Shown here: positions 1 to 7,098 of the stretch, piece after piece
How positions within the stretch are numbered: position 1 is the first letter of the stretch
Layout of the letters: the number at the start of each line of letters is the position of its first letter
DNA from: Akkermansiaceae bacterium
GTDB taxonomy: Bacteria > Verrucomicrobiota > Verrucomicrobiia > Verrucomicrobiales > Akkermansiaceae
Assembly: GCA_023300205.1 (NCBI GenBank)
Contig: JALZVD010000130.1
Location: forward strand, 1 to 8,473
Direction of reading: 5' to 3'
DNA: 8,473 bases
Notes under the pieces: model-generated
The model's input: the letters and a program-made list of their open reading frames with translations, nothing else
Databases searched by the model: none
What the model was told of the DNA's origin: nothing
Made by a program: the position numbers and the translations under genes

Positions 1-46
1 GTTTTCATGGAATTAGTTTGGCTTGTAATTTAAAGGACTTTCAGTA

Positions 47-598
47 ATGATTGAAAATATGAGTGCAACAGATGATTTTTTAGGAGCGAAGGATGATTTT
101 ATTTCGCAGTGGGGAGCCTTAGGGACGAGTTGGGGAATCAGTAGAACGATGGCTCAGGTGCATGCTTTACTGATGATCAGTCCGGAGTCTATTAGTACGG
201 ATCAGTGTATGGAGGAGCTGCAGATTAGTAGAGGTAATGCGCATACAAACCTAAAGGAGTTAGTGGGGTGGGGCTTGGTGAAGATAGTGGTGAAGAAGGG
301 TGAGCGTAAGGAGTTTTTTGAGGCTGAGAAGGATGTATGGAAGGTATTTACGATTGTGCTTAGAGAGCGGAAGCGGAGAGAGATAGATCCGGCAGTGGAG
401 CTTCTTAGTGGTTGTGCTGAGCGGAGTAAGAATGTGAAGAGTGCGGAGGGTAAGGCTTTCCATAAGCAGATGAATGAGTTGGAGGATTTTGCGGTTTTTG
501 CGAGCCAGGTTGGGGAGACGATTAGTAAGTTGAAGTATGGTCCAGCGATTAAGTATGCGAATAAGTTTTTGGGTCTTTTACCTAAAGATAAATCTTAG
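47..598 (+). CDS. GbsR/MarR-family winged-helix transcriptional regulator
   Basis: A probable cytoplasmic DNA-binding regulator of 183 aa. Residues about 35-92 form a MarR-like winged helix: the helix-turn-helix spans about 50-72, with the recognition segment SRGNAHTNLKEL at 61-72, followed by GWGLVKIV and a wing ending in GERKEFFEAEKD. The SRGN...L.ELV.WGLV pattern and the C-terminal helices (about 95-170, rich in K, R and E) are typical of the GbsR branch, whose best known members sense betaine or choline. The ligand here is unknown. I chose the ATG at 47 because AAGGA at 33-37 sits nine bases upstream. A second in-frame ATG at 59 would remove only four residues. A tRNA gene separates it from the importer operon, so control of that operon is possible but not shown. 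The family call is fairly sure and the target is not known. Confidence 0.8.
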   Translation: MIENMSATDDFLGAKDDFISQWGALGTSWGISRTMAQVHALLMISPESISTDQCMEELQISRGNAHTNLKELVGWGLVKIVVKKGERKEFFEAEKDVWKVFTIVLRERKRREIDPAVELLSGCAERSKNVKSAEGKAFHKQMNELEDFAVFASQVGETISKLKYGPAIKYANKFLGLLPKDKS

Positions 599-629
599 CT
601 TTGCTATTTGACATTTGGGTAAAAATGCT

Positions 630-639
630 CAGCATGCTG
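630..639. repeat. 10-bp perfect palindrome CAGCATGCTG
   Basis: A perfect self-complementary 10-mer lies in the short non-coding stretch between the regulator stop and the tRNA-Leu. It could be an operator half-site pair or part of a terminator stem, but no T-run follows it. Palindromes of this length do occur by chance, so the function is unassigned. Confidence 0.35.
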
Positions 640-649
640 GCGACTTCAA

Positions 650-681
650 CTAATGAGTTTCCAAAATTTGGGGCTGATTAG
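650..681. repeat. Imperfect inverted repeat upstream of tRNA-Leu
   Basis: CTAAT at 650-654 pairs with ATTAG at 677-681. Inside it, AG 656-657 pairs with CT 674-675, and G-T wobble pairs can extend the stem inwards. An alternative inner repeat is CCAAA/TTTGG around one A at 661-671. It ends 12 bases before the tRNA. There is no T-run, so it is not a classical terminator. It could be an operator, a processing signal for the tRNA precursor, or chance. Confidence 0.3.
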
Positions 682-693
682 CACACGATAAAA

Positions 694-774
694 GCCGGTG
701 TGGCGGAATTGGTAGACGCGTTCGATTCAAAATCGAATTCCTATGGAGTGCGGGTTCGATTCCCGCCGCCGGTA
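694..774 (+). tRNA. tRNA-Leu (anticodon CAA)
   Basis: A class II tRNA of 81 nt. The acceptor strand GCCGGTG pairs with CGCCGGT at 767-773, with two G-U pairs, and A774 is the discriminator. The D-loop contains AATTGGTAGA. The anticodon stem is TTCGA (721-725)/TCGAA (733-737) around the loop TTCAAAA, with anticodon CAA at 728-730, which reads UUG. The long variable arm TCC-TAT-GGA follows, then a T-arm GCGGG-TTCGATT-CCCGC. The 3' CCA is not encoded and would be added after transcription. UUG is a common leucine codon in the neighbouring genes. No clear promoter was found: TTGACA at 608-613 has no good -10 partner. Confidence 0.97.
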
Positions 775-778
775 TTTT

Positions 779-799
779 CTAGCATGTCTTTATGCTTAG
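779..799 (+). terminator. Possible small hairpin after tRNA-Leu
   Basis: CTAGCAT at 779-785 pairs with ATGCTTAG at 792-799, leaving one unpaired T and a loop of GTCTTT. It starts a few bases after the tRNA 3' end and is followed by a T-rich but interrupted stretch (TGTTTC). It could end the tRNA transcript or mark a processing site. The stem is A/T-rich and the T-run is poor, so the call is weak. Confidence 0.3.
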
Positions 800-846
800 A
801 TGTTTCTGAGAGGGGTGAGATTCTTATATTCTTCTTATCAAGGGGG

Positions 847-874
847 TTGATTGTTTGAGCTTACTATGTATAAC
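847..874 (+). promoter_or_regulatory. Candidate sigma-70-type promoter of the ABC importer operon
   Basis: TTGATT (847-852) and TATAAC (869-874) are separated by 16 bases and match the consensus at four and five of six positions. Transcription would begin at about 880-882, immediately before the ATG at 883. That would make the mRNA leaderless or nearly so, in keeping with the lack of a Shine-Dalgarno site there. The promoter is inferred only from motif match. Confidence 0.4.
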
Positions 875-882
875 CGACAGCA

Positions 883-1974
883 ATGGACGCAATACGAGTA
901 GATAAGTTAAGGAAAAGTTACGGCAAAGATGTGGTTGCTCTTGATGATGTGAATCTACGTGTGGCTGAGGGTGAGTTGTTTTTTCTGCTTGGGCCTAGTG
1001 GTTGTGGTAAAACTACGTTGTTGAGATCTATTGCAGGGCTTGAGAAGCCGGATAGTGGAAGAATTTATTTTGGAGAGAGAAATATCACGGAGGTTCCTAC
1101 GCATAAGCGAGAGGCGGCGATGATGTTTCAGTCTTATGCGCTGTGGCCACATATGACTGTGGGCGAGAATGTGGCGTTTGGTTTAGAGGAGCGTGGAGTG
1201 GATGGAGATTCTCTGGTAGACAGAACGGTAGAGGCTTTAAAGGGTGTGCAGCTGGAAGGCTATGAGGATAGGAAAATAGACCAGCTTTCTGGTGGTCAGC
1301 AGCAACGCGTGGCTTTAGCAAGAGCGCTGGTGGTGCGTCCGAAGTGTTTGCTTCTGGATGAGCCTCTTTCTAATTTGGATTCTCAGTTGAGAGTGGAGAT
1401 GCGTGGGGAAATACGTAGGATTGTGAAGGAGTATGGTCTGACTGCTGTGTATGTGACGCATGATCAAGAGGAGGCACTTTCTGTGGCTGATAGAATAGCG
1501 GTAATTCATGATGGGAAAGTGGCTCAGGTGGGAACTCCTGAGGAGATCTACCGAGAGCCAGAGACGAAGCATGTGGCGTCCTTTATGGGTGAGGTGAATT
1601 ATGTTAAGGGTAAGGTAGACTGGATCGTGCGCGATAATGATGAGGGGTATGTGGTGCGTGCTATTTCTTCAGCAGGTGAGATCCTGCAGGGTAAGGTAAC
1701 TCAGCGAGACTGGAGGCCACAGGTGGGTGATTCTGTAGTGGCAGCAATGAGACCAGAGGTTGTAAGATTTGATGATAGTGGAGATGTGATTAATCAGATC
1801 CAAGGGAAGGTGATAGAGAGGGTGTATCAGGGGGCGATTATTCAATATTTGATGAAGAGTGTGGATGGTGTTTTTCTACAAATTTCTGTGATGAATCCTG
1901 GTATACTGAGAGAGCCTGGTGATGATGTGACGGTTATTGCGAAACAGCAAGATGTAGTGATTCTAAAGCCATGA
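883..1974 (+). CDS. ABC transporter ATP-binding protein (Fe3+/polyamine/phosphonate type)
   Basis: The ATPase that drives the importer encoded by the next two genes, acting on the cytoplasmic face of the membrane. All nucleotide-binding motifs are intact: Walker A GPSGCGKT (37-44), Q-loop MFQSYALWPHMTV (Q83), signature LSGGQ (135-139), Walker B CLLLDEP (155-161, catalytic E160), D-loop SNLD (163-166) and the switch histidine H193 in VTHDQEEA. Residues about 235-363 form a C-terminal regulatory region of the TOBE type, as in FbpC, PotA and UgpC, and the 363-aa length fits. The SYALWPHMTV segment is shared by iron, polyamine and sugar ATPases, so it does not define the substrate. The stop overlaps the next start by 4 bp (ATGA), which indicates translational coupling. 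No Shine-Dalgarno site precedes the ATG. Confidence 0.93.
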   Translation: MDAIRVDKLRKSYGKDVVALDDVNLRVAEGELFFLLGPSGCGKTTLLRSIAGLEKPDSGRIYFGERNITEVPTHKREAAMMFQSYALWPHMTVGENVAFGLEERGVDGDSLVDRTVEALKGVQLEGYEDRKIDQLSGGQQQRVALARALVVRPKCLLLDEPLSNLDSQLRVEMRGEIRRIVKEYGLTAVYVTHDQEEALSVADRIAVIHDGKVAQVGTPEEIYREPETKHVASFMGEVNYVKGKVDWIVRDNDEGYVVRAISSAGEILQGKVTQRDWRPQVGDSVVAAMRPEVVRFDDSGDVINQIQGKVIERVYQGAIIQYLMKSVDGVFLQISVMNPGILREPGDDVTVIAKQQDVVILKP

Positions 1975-3503
1975 TGAAGAAATTTGCGAGGAAAGAGGTT
2001 TATGTGGTTTTGGCATTGTTTTTCGTGGCAGTGATTCCATTAATGCTTCAGAGGGGTGAGCCAGTTAGTGCTGGTGATGCTGATACACGACTGATCATTA
2101 TGACGCCACATAATGAGACGATTCGGCGAGAGTTCGGTGAGGCGTTTTCAGAGTATTGGGAGAAGAAGACCGGGGAGATTGTTTATATAGACTGGCGGAC
2201 GCCTGGTGGGACGAGTGAAATGCGGATGGTTCTGGATGGAGATTTTAACCGATCTGATGAACGGGGTGAGGATGGGATAGGAGTGGATGTGGTGTTTGGT
2301 GGTGGTGATTATTTATTTAAGGTGATGGCCTCTAAGGGGAGGCTTGAGAAGTTGGATGTTTTCGATGCTCATAAGGAGTGGTTTGGTGGCAAGAATGGGA
2401 TCAGTCAGAAATTCACGGGTGAAGATTGTTTTGATATTGATCATCGGTGGGTGGGAGTGTGTCTCTCACGGTTCGGGATTTGTTATAATCTGGATGGGTT
2501 GAAGAGGTTGGGGTTACCTGTTCCTGAGAGCTGGGATGATCTTGGTGATCCTAAATATTATGGTCATGTTGCGCTAGCTGATCCTACTAAGAGTGGTAGT
2601 GTTGCAAAGGCGTTTGAGATGCTGATTCAGCAGAAGATTCATACTGAGTTAAAGACAGCAGTGCGTGAGCCGGGTGAGAATAGAGAACAGATGGTCGACC
2701 GAGCCAAGAGTCTGGGGTGGAGAAAGGGTTTACAGTTGATTCAGAAAATAGCTGCAAATGCTCGTTACTTTACTGATAGTGCGAGCAAGATCCCGCATGA
2801 TGTGGCACAGGGTGATGCTGTGGCTGGGATGTGTGTGGACTTTTACGGTAGAGCATACAATGAGAAGCTTAAGAAGGCTGATGGTAGTAGCCGACTCAAC
2901 TGGGTAACTCCAATGGGAGGAACTAGTACTAGTGTTGATCCTGTGGCTGTTTTGAAAGGTGCTGAGAATGAGAAGTTAGGGCAGGCGTTCGTAGAATTTC
3001 TTCTTAGTGAGAAGGGTCAATTAATCTGGAATAATAGGCCTGGGACTTCTAATGGGCCTAGACATCAAGCACTACGCAGGTTGCCAGTGAGGCCTGATCT
3101 TTATACTCCTGGGAGGTTGAAATATTTCACCGATGCGGAGATCATGCCTTATGAGGGGAAGCCTGATTTTGTTTATGATCCTGCGATCACTGGGGATTTA
3201 TTTGATGCGATGCGACAGGCTATCAAGGTGATGTGCATCGATACACATGATGAGCTGACGGGTGCATGGGAGAAGCTGATTGAGCATTCAGATAAGGATG
3301 GAAAGATGCCACCGCTGGCATTAGCTAATTTTAATGAGGTAAGGTTATTTTCTTACAAGAAGACGTTTGAGCTGAAGAAGCTGCTGAGTAAGAAAAATTC
3401 AAGGAAAGATGGGTTGCGTGTTCTAGAGAAGCTGAACCGACTGGCTGCTACGTTCCGTCGTTCGTATGCTGATTCGGAGAAACTAGCTGACCAAAATAAG
3501 TAA
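1971..3503 (+). CDS. ABC transporter extracellular solute-binding protein, long form
   Basis: The extracytoplasmic ligand-binding component of the importer, 510 aa. The basic start MMKKFARK and a hydrophobic stretch (about 10-26) form a signal peptide or membrane anchor. VSA-GD at 32-36 is a possible signal peptidase I site, and there is no lipobox cysteine. Residues about 40-440 follow the AfuA/FbpA-like binding-protein pattern: IIMTPHNET, GVDVVFGGGDYLF, CYNLDGLKRLGLPVPESWDDL, YGHVALADPTKSGS, DVAQGDAVAGM and a late VEFLLSEKGQLIWN. The tyrosine pair that binds iron in FbpA is not obvious (the local text is VDFYGRAYN), so iron is not proven. Five cysteines (C153, C164, C171, C288, C422) are unusual for such a protein. 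A charged, probably helical tail follows residue 440. Relatives are usually about 330-380 aa. A second ATG at 1974 would remove one residue. Confidence 0.87.
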   Translation: MMKKFARKEVYVVLALFFVAVIPLMLQRGEPVSAGDADTRLIIMTPHNETIRREFGEAFSEYWEKKTGEIVYIDWRTPGGTSEMRMVLDGDFNRSDERGEDGIGVDVVFGGGDYLFKVMASKGRLEKLDVFDAHKEWFGGKNGISQKFTGEDCFDIDHRWVGVCLSRFGICYNLDGLKRLGLPVPESWDDLGDPKYYGHVALADPTKSGSVAKAFEMLIQQKIHTELKTAVREPGENREQMVDRAKSLGWRKGLQLIQKIAANARYFTDSASKIPHDVAQGDAVAGMCVDFYGRAYNEKLKKADGSSRLNWVTPMGGTSTSVDPVAVLKGAENEKLGQAFVEFLLSEKGQLIWNNRPGTSNGPRHQALRRLPVRPDLYTPGRLKYFTDAEIMPYEGKPDFVYDPAITGDLFDAMRQAIKVMCIDTHDELTGAWEKLIEHSDKDGKMPPLALANFNEVRLFSYKKTFELKKLLSKKNSRKDGLRVLEKLNRLAATFRRSYADSEKLADQNK

Positions 3504-3515
3504 AGATTAATTAAG

Positions 3516-5204
3516 ATGAGCAACAGAAAAGCCACTATTATTACAGTCATTGTGACACTATTCTTTGGTGTTTTCTTTCTTTATCCTGTCATTGATATTT
3601 TGAAAGTGGCTTTCACTGGTGATGAGGGATTCACTTGGGATTATGTTTTGACGGTATTTGCGAATCCTAACTACCTTCAGGGTTTATGGAATGCATTTTT
3701 GTTAGGTGTGACGAGTACAGTGGTGACCTTTTTGATTGCATTACCACTTGCTTTGGCAGCTTATCGATGGGTGTTTCCAGGTAAGAAGTGGTTAACTATT
3801 TTGATATTGGCTCCGTTGGTCCTGCCTCCATTTATTGGCGCTGTGGGCGTGAAGCATATTTTAGGTGTTGAGGGTGCATTGAATGCGTTTTTAATTGATT
3901 TAGGGATGATGAACTCAGCTGCTCCTACTGACTGGTTAGGTAAGAGCAAGTTCTGGGGAGTGGTGATGATGAATGCGCTGCATTTGTATCCGATTCTCTT
4001 TATGAATGTGCTGGCGGCCTTAAATAAGCTTGATCCAGCGATGGAGCAGGCGGCTCAAAATCTGGGAGCTTCACCGTGGAAGAGATTTAGGAAAATAACG
4101 TTACCGTTGTGTATGCCTGGGATTTTTGCTGGTGGTGCGGTTGTGTTTATCTGGTCCTTCACGGAGCTTGGTGTGCCTTTAGTATTTGATTATACCCGAG
4201 TGGCTCCGGTGCAGATCTATGATGGGATTAAAGATCTAACAGGGAATCCTACGCCTTATGCTCTGGTGTCTGTGATGCTGGTGATTTCATTAGTGGTGTT
4301 TGCGATGAGTAAGTTGTTGCTGGGTAAGAATAATCTTGGGACGTCACCTAGGCCGCAGGCGCGCTATGCTCAGAAGACTTTGACGGGCTTTCAGGGGTGG
4401 TTGTTATCGAGTATTTTTGTCATGGTGTTTGTGATTGCAGCGGTTCCACATTTTGGAGTGATTTTCCTTTCTGTGGCAGGTGATTGGTATGGGACAATTT
4501 TTCCAGAAAGTATGACGCTGTCTCATTATGGTGAGGGTTTAGGGCATCCTGTGGTGGTGGGAAGCATCAAGAATAGTCTGGTTTATTCTCTGGGTGCTAC
4601 GTTCTTGAATGTGATCATGGGAGTAGCGATAGCGTGGGTGATCGTGCGTAGTAAGATATGGGGGAGAAATTTGATAGATGCTTTGATGATGTTGCCTCTT
4701 GCTGTTCCTGGGTTGGTGTTGGCATTTGGTTACCGGGCGTTGAGTGATGGGAGTTTTGGATGGCTTGTTGGGGCAAGTGGGGATCCGGTATTTTTGCTTA
4801 TACTTGCCTATGCGATGCGGAGGTTACCATTTGTGGTGAGAGCTGCTGTAGCTGGTCTGCAACAGAGTGACCCTGTGTTAGAAGAGGCTGCTATGACGAT
4901 GGGAGCTAGCCCGAAACGCACCTTTACTCGCATTGGCTTGCCGCTTATTGGTTCTAGTGTGGCGGCGGGTGCTATTCTTGCTTTTGCTTTTGCGATGTTG
5001 GAGGTGTCTGATAGTCTTATATTGGCACAGCAGACTGAGCATTTTCCGATTACGAAGGCGATTTATGCACTGCTTGGGATGTTAGGGAATGGTCATGAAG
5101 TTGCGGCTGCATTAGGTGTGTGGGCGATGGCATTTCTTGGTGTGGCGATCGCTGGTGCCTACATCTTAATAGGGAGAAAAGGTGGGGGTATGTTTAGGTT
5201 CTAA
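3516..5204 (+). CDS. ABC transporter permease, two fused membrane domains (FbpB-like)
   Basis: The membrane channel of the importer, 562 aa, made of two BPD-transporter permease domains in one chain as in FbpB/AfuB. The first starts with a hydrophobic segment at about 8-28. Each half carries the cytoplasmic EAA loop that docks onto the ATPase: EQAAQNLGASPWKRF from residue 177, followed by TLPLCMPGI, and EEAAMTMGASPKRTF from residue 456, followed by GLPLIGSSV. The spacing of hydrophobic stretches suggests about twelve membrane helices. The half-junction lies near residues 270-300 (basic segment LGTSPRPQARYAQK). It starts 12 bp after the binding-protein stop with only a poor ribosome site (AAAG, then TTAATTAAG), so it is probably translated as part of the operon. 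It completes a full importer of three proteins. Confidence 0.93.
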   Translation: MSNRKATIITVIVTLFFGVFFLYPVIDILKVAFTGDEGFTWDYVLTVFANPNYLQGLWNAFLLGVTSTVVTFLIALPLALAAYRWVFPGKKWLTILILAPLVLPPFIGAVGVKHILGVEGALNAFLIDLGMMNSAAPTDWLGKSKFWGVVMMNALHLYPILFMNVLAALNKLDPAMEQAAQNLGASPWKRFRKITLPLCMPGIFAGGAVVFIWSFTELGVPLVFDYTRVAPVQIYDGIKDLTGNPTPYALVSVMLVISLVVFAMSKLLLGKNNLGTSPRPQARYAQKTLTGFQGWLLSSIFVMVFVIAAVPHFGVIFLSVAGDWYGTIFPESMTLSHYGEGLGHPVVVGSIKNSLVYSLGATFLNVIMGVAIAWVIVRSKIWGRNLIDALMMLPLAVPGLVLAFGYRALSDGSFGWLVGASGDPVFLLILAYAMRRLPFVVRAAVAGLQQSDPVLEEAAMTMGASPKRTFTRIGLPLIGSSVAAGAILAFAFAMLEVSDSLILAQQTEHFPITKAIYALLGMLGNGHEVAAALGVWAMAFLGVAIAGAYILIGRKGGGMFRF

Positions 5205-5229
5205 TAGCAAGTAGTGATGAACTAAGCGA

Positions 5230-5258
5230 TTGACCCGATGGCTAATGCGGGGTAGTAG
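5230..5258 (+). promoter_or_regulatory. Possible promoter upstream of efp
   Basis: TTGACC (5230-5235, five of six to the -35 consensus) is followed after 17 bases by TAGTAG (5253-5258, a poor -10). It lies in the 97-bp gap between the permease and efp, which is where a promoter for a highly expressed gene would be expected. The resulting leader would be about 40 bases and A-rich, without a Shine-Dalgarno site. This is a weak motif-only call. Confidence 0.3.
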
Positions 5259-5301
5259 TTTGCACAGAAATTTCAACTTAAACAACGTAGAACAATTATT
5301 T

Positions 5302-5862
5302 ATGGCAATCGTAGCAACAAATTTAAAGAGAGGGCAGTGTATCAAGCATGATGGGGATACTGGATTGATTCTTAACTTGGATCACCGTACACCGGGTAAG
5401 GGTAATGCGCTTATCGCAGCGACGATTCGTTCGTTTCAGTCAGGTAAGACGAAGTCGATCCGATTCGCATCATCTGATAAGGTAGATGTGATCGATACAG
5501 ATCGTCAGAAGTTAGAGTTTTCTTATAGTGATCCTTCAGGGTATCATTTTATGGATCTGACTACTTATGATACGATTACGATAGAGTCTAATTTATTGGC
5601 TGATTCTACTGATTATTTGAAAGAGGGCTTAGGAGTAGAGGTTTTATTTATTGAGGGTAGCCCAGTTAGTGTGGATCTTCCTGCTACTGTGGAGCTTGAG
5701 GTGACTGAGGCATCTGAGGGTCTTAAGGGAGATACAGCGAATAATCCAACTAAGCCAGCTACTCTTGAGACTGGTAAAGTGGTAATGGTGCCACTTTTCA
5801 TCAAGATTGGTGATGTTCTTAAAGTGAATACACAAGACGGCTCATACTTAGGTAGAGCGTAG
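5302..5862 (+). CDS. efp: Elongation factor P
   Basis: EF-P binds the ribosome between the P and E sites and relieves stalling at proline runs. The 186-aa length matches the family (about 185-190). The N-terminal KOW-like domain ends its loop with RTPGKGNAL, placing the modifiable lysine at K33, equivalent to K34 of E. coli EF-P. A lysine here, not the arginine of EarP-type or EfpL-type proteins, points to a lysine modification, but no epmA or epmB lies in the window. The OB domains carry FHFMD-like YHFMD and the closing GLKGDTANNPTKPATLETGKVVMVPLF signature, split here as GLKGDTA and KPATLETG. I chose the ATG at 5302, which gives MAIVATNLKRGQ. A TTG at 5230 would add 24 unrelated residues and is rejected. 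Its base use is less G-skewed than its neighbours, as expected for high expression. Confidence 0.95.
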   Translation: MAIVATNLKRGQCIKHDGDTGLILNLDHRTPGKGNALIAATIRSFQSGKTKSIRFASSDKVDVIDTDRQKLEFSYSDPSGYHFMDLTTYDTITIESNLLADSTDYLKEGLGVEVLFIEGSPVSVDLPATVELEVTEASEGLKGDTANNPTKPATLETGKVVMVPLFIKIGDVLKVNTQDGSYLGRA

Positions 5863-5879
5863 TTAGTAGAGAGAATATT

Positions 5880-7049
5880 TTGTCTAACAGTTCCTTAGAT
5901 GTGGTTACTCAGTTTTTTGAGTATGGCAGCGCGGAGTCTCCTTTGAGGCTACGTGGCGGTGGATCCTTGTCTCGTGTTAAGATTGCTTATGAGACATGGG
6001 GAGAGATGAATGAAGATAAGTCTAATGTTATTCTTATTAACCATGCTCTTTCTGGATCTCATCATGTGCTGGGCTGTAATCCATCTTTACCAGAAGCCGG
6101 AGATCTCTGGCAGGAGGAGTTACATCAGGGCTGGTGGGAGGGTTTTGTAGGGCCAGGGAAGGCGATTGATACAGAGAAATTTTTTGTTATTTGTCCTAAT
6201 TATCTGGGAGGATGTTATGGTTCTACTGGTCCTAGTTCGATTAATCCTGAGACGGGGCAGGCTTATGGCTCATCATTTCCGCATTTGTATGTAGCGGATC
6301 AGGCAGATATCCAGCTGGAGCTGATTAAACATCTGGGTATTTCTCAGCTTAGTGCGGTGGTGGGCGCTTCTGTAGGTGGATTAGTAGCGGTGACTTTTGC
6401 GACTAGGCATCCTGCGTATGTGCGCAATGTGATTTCTTTGGCGAGTGGTTTTAAGACGACTGTTCTGAACCGATTGATTTTATTTGAGCAGATATTGGCG
6501 ATTGAGAATGATCAGCATTTTAATGGTGGTGATTATTACGATGGTGAGCATCCTGATTATGGATTGGCGCTAGCGAGGATGATATCTCATAAGACGTTTG
6601 TGCATTTGGATTCTATTGAGAGGCGTGCTACTTCTGAGGTTTATCAGGATAAGGAGACTTTGAAGTGGTATGAGGTTAAGGATCCGTTTCAGAGTTATAT
6701 GCTTTATCAGGGGAAGAAATTTGTGAAGCGGTTTGACGCGAATACTTACTTGAGGATCATCGATATGTGGTCTCGCTATGATGCTGTAAAAGAGGCTGAT
6801 GTGGCTGAGGGTGCTGAGTTGTTTACGGGGGCTAAGACTCACGGGCAGAAGTATTTAGTGTTTAGTATAGATTCAGATTTCTGCTTCTATCCTGAGGAGC
6901 AATCTGTGTTAGTGGATGCTCTGGAGAAGTCTGGTGTTGAGAATATGTATATTACTGTTCATTCTGATAAGGGGCATGATTCATTTTTGTTAGAGCCGGA
7001 GCTTTATTCTCCGCATATTAGTTTTCTTCTTAATGGAGAGGGTATTTAG
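5880..7049 (+). CDS. metX: Homoserine O-acyltransferase, MetX family
   Basis: Probably a cytoplasmic enzyme that acylates homoserine (acetyl-CoA or succinyl-CoA as donor) in methionine biosynthesis. It is an alpha/beta-hydrolase of 389 aa, near the usual 370-390. Family marks are HALSGSHH (55-62), GPGKAIDTEKFFVICPN (91-107), GGCYGSTGPSSINPETG (110-126), a nucleophile elbow with S164 in GASVGG, NGGDYY, YQGKKFVKRFDANTY, D333 in SDFCFYPEEQ, and H366 in GHDSFLLE. These give the Ser-Asp-His triad. The elbow differs from the common GGSMGG, and the 55-62 segment from HALTGDSH, so the acyl donor or even acceptor (serine) could differ. The start is TTG at 5880, preceded by AGAGAGA at 5868-5874. An in-frame stop at 5853-5855 rules out a longer protein and the first ATG is at codon 43, inside conserved sequence. 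It lies 17 bp after efp. Confidence 0.86.
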   Translation: MSNSSLDVVTQFFEYGSAESPLRLRGGGSLSRVKIAYETWGEMNEDKSNVILINHALSGSHHVLGCNPSLPEAGDLWQEELHQGWWEGFVGPGKAIDTEKFFVICPNYLGGCYGSTGPSSINPETGQAYGSSFPHLYVADQADIQLELIKHLGISQLSAVVGASVGGLVAVTFATRHPAYVRNVISLASGFKTTVLNRLILFEQILAIENDQHFNGGDYYDGEHPDYGLALARMISHKTFVHLDSIERRATSEVYQDKETLKWYEVKDPFQSYMLYQGKKFVKRFDANTYLRIIDMWSRYDAVKEADVAEGAELFTGAKTHGQKYLVFSIDSDFCFYPEEQSVLVDALEKSGVENMYITVHSDKGHDSFLLEPELYSPHISFLLNGEGI

Positions 7050-7090
7050 TAAGTGATTACTGAGTAGCTCGTAGTTTCACTTGTTTACTA
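7047..7090. repeat. Imperfect inverted repeat after metX
   Basis: TAGTAA at 7047-7052 (overlapping the metX stop codon) pairs with TTACTA at 7085-7090, and GTGA (7053-7056) pairs with TCAC (7077-7080), leaving TTGT unpaired. No T-run follows. It may be a weak terminator or mRNA-stability stem, or chance. No convincing promoter for the next gene was seen in this 66-bp gap. Confidence 0.25.
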
Positions 7091-7098
7091 AGGTTGTG

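Noticed and set aside
608..613. TTGACA as -35 of a tRNA promoter
   Set aside because: No acceptable -10 lies 15-19 bases downstream.
694..774. tRNA-Leu as an integration site for a mobile element
   Set aside because: No integrase, no repeated tRNA 3' fragment and no composition break was seen downstream.
866..901. Eleven-codon frame overlapping the ATPase start
   Set aside because: It has no ribosome site, and its ATG lies upstream of the predicted transcript start, overlapping the -10 region.
955..1572. Three antisense frames opposite the ATPase gene
   Set aside because: They are rich in H, P, L, S and R, as expected from the complement of the G-skewed gene, and carry no recognisable domain.
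2922..2933. Tandem ACTAGT (12-bp palindrome)
   Set aside because: It sits inside the binding-protein gene and simply encodes Thr-Ser repeats in a GTSTSV segment.
3353..3550. Antisense reading frame of 65 codons with a hydrophobic start
   Set aside because: It lies opposite the end of the binding protein and the start of the permease. Its composition is what the complement of A/G-rich codons gives, and it has no independent support.
5230..5301. A longer EF-P start at TTG 5230 adding 24 residues
   Set aside because: The added residues do not resemble any EF-P N-terminus, the family begins at MAIVATNLKRGQ, and the TTG lies inside a plausible -35 element.
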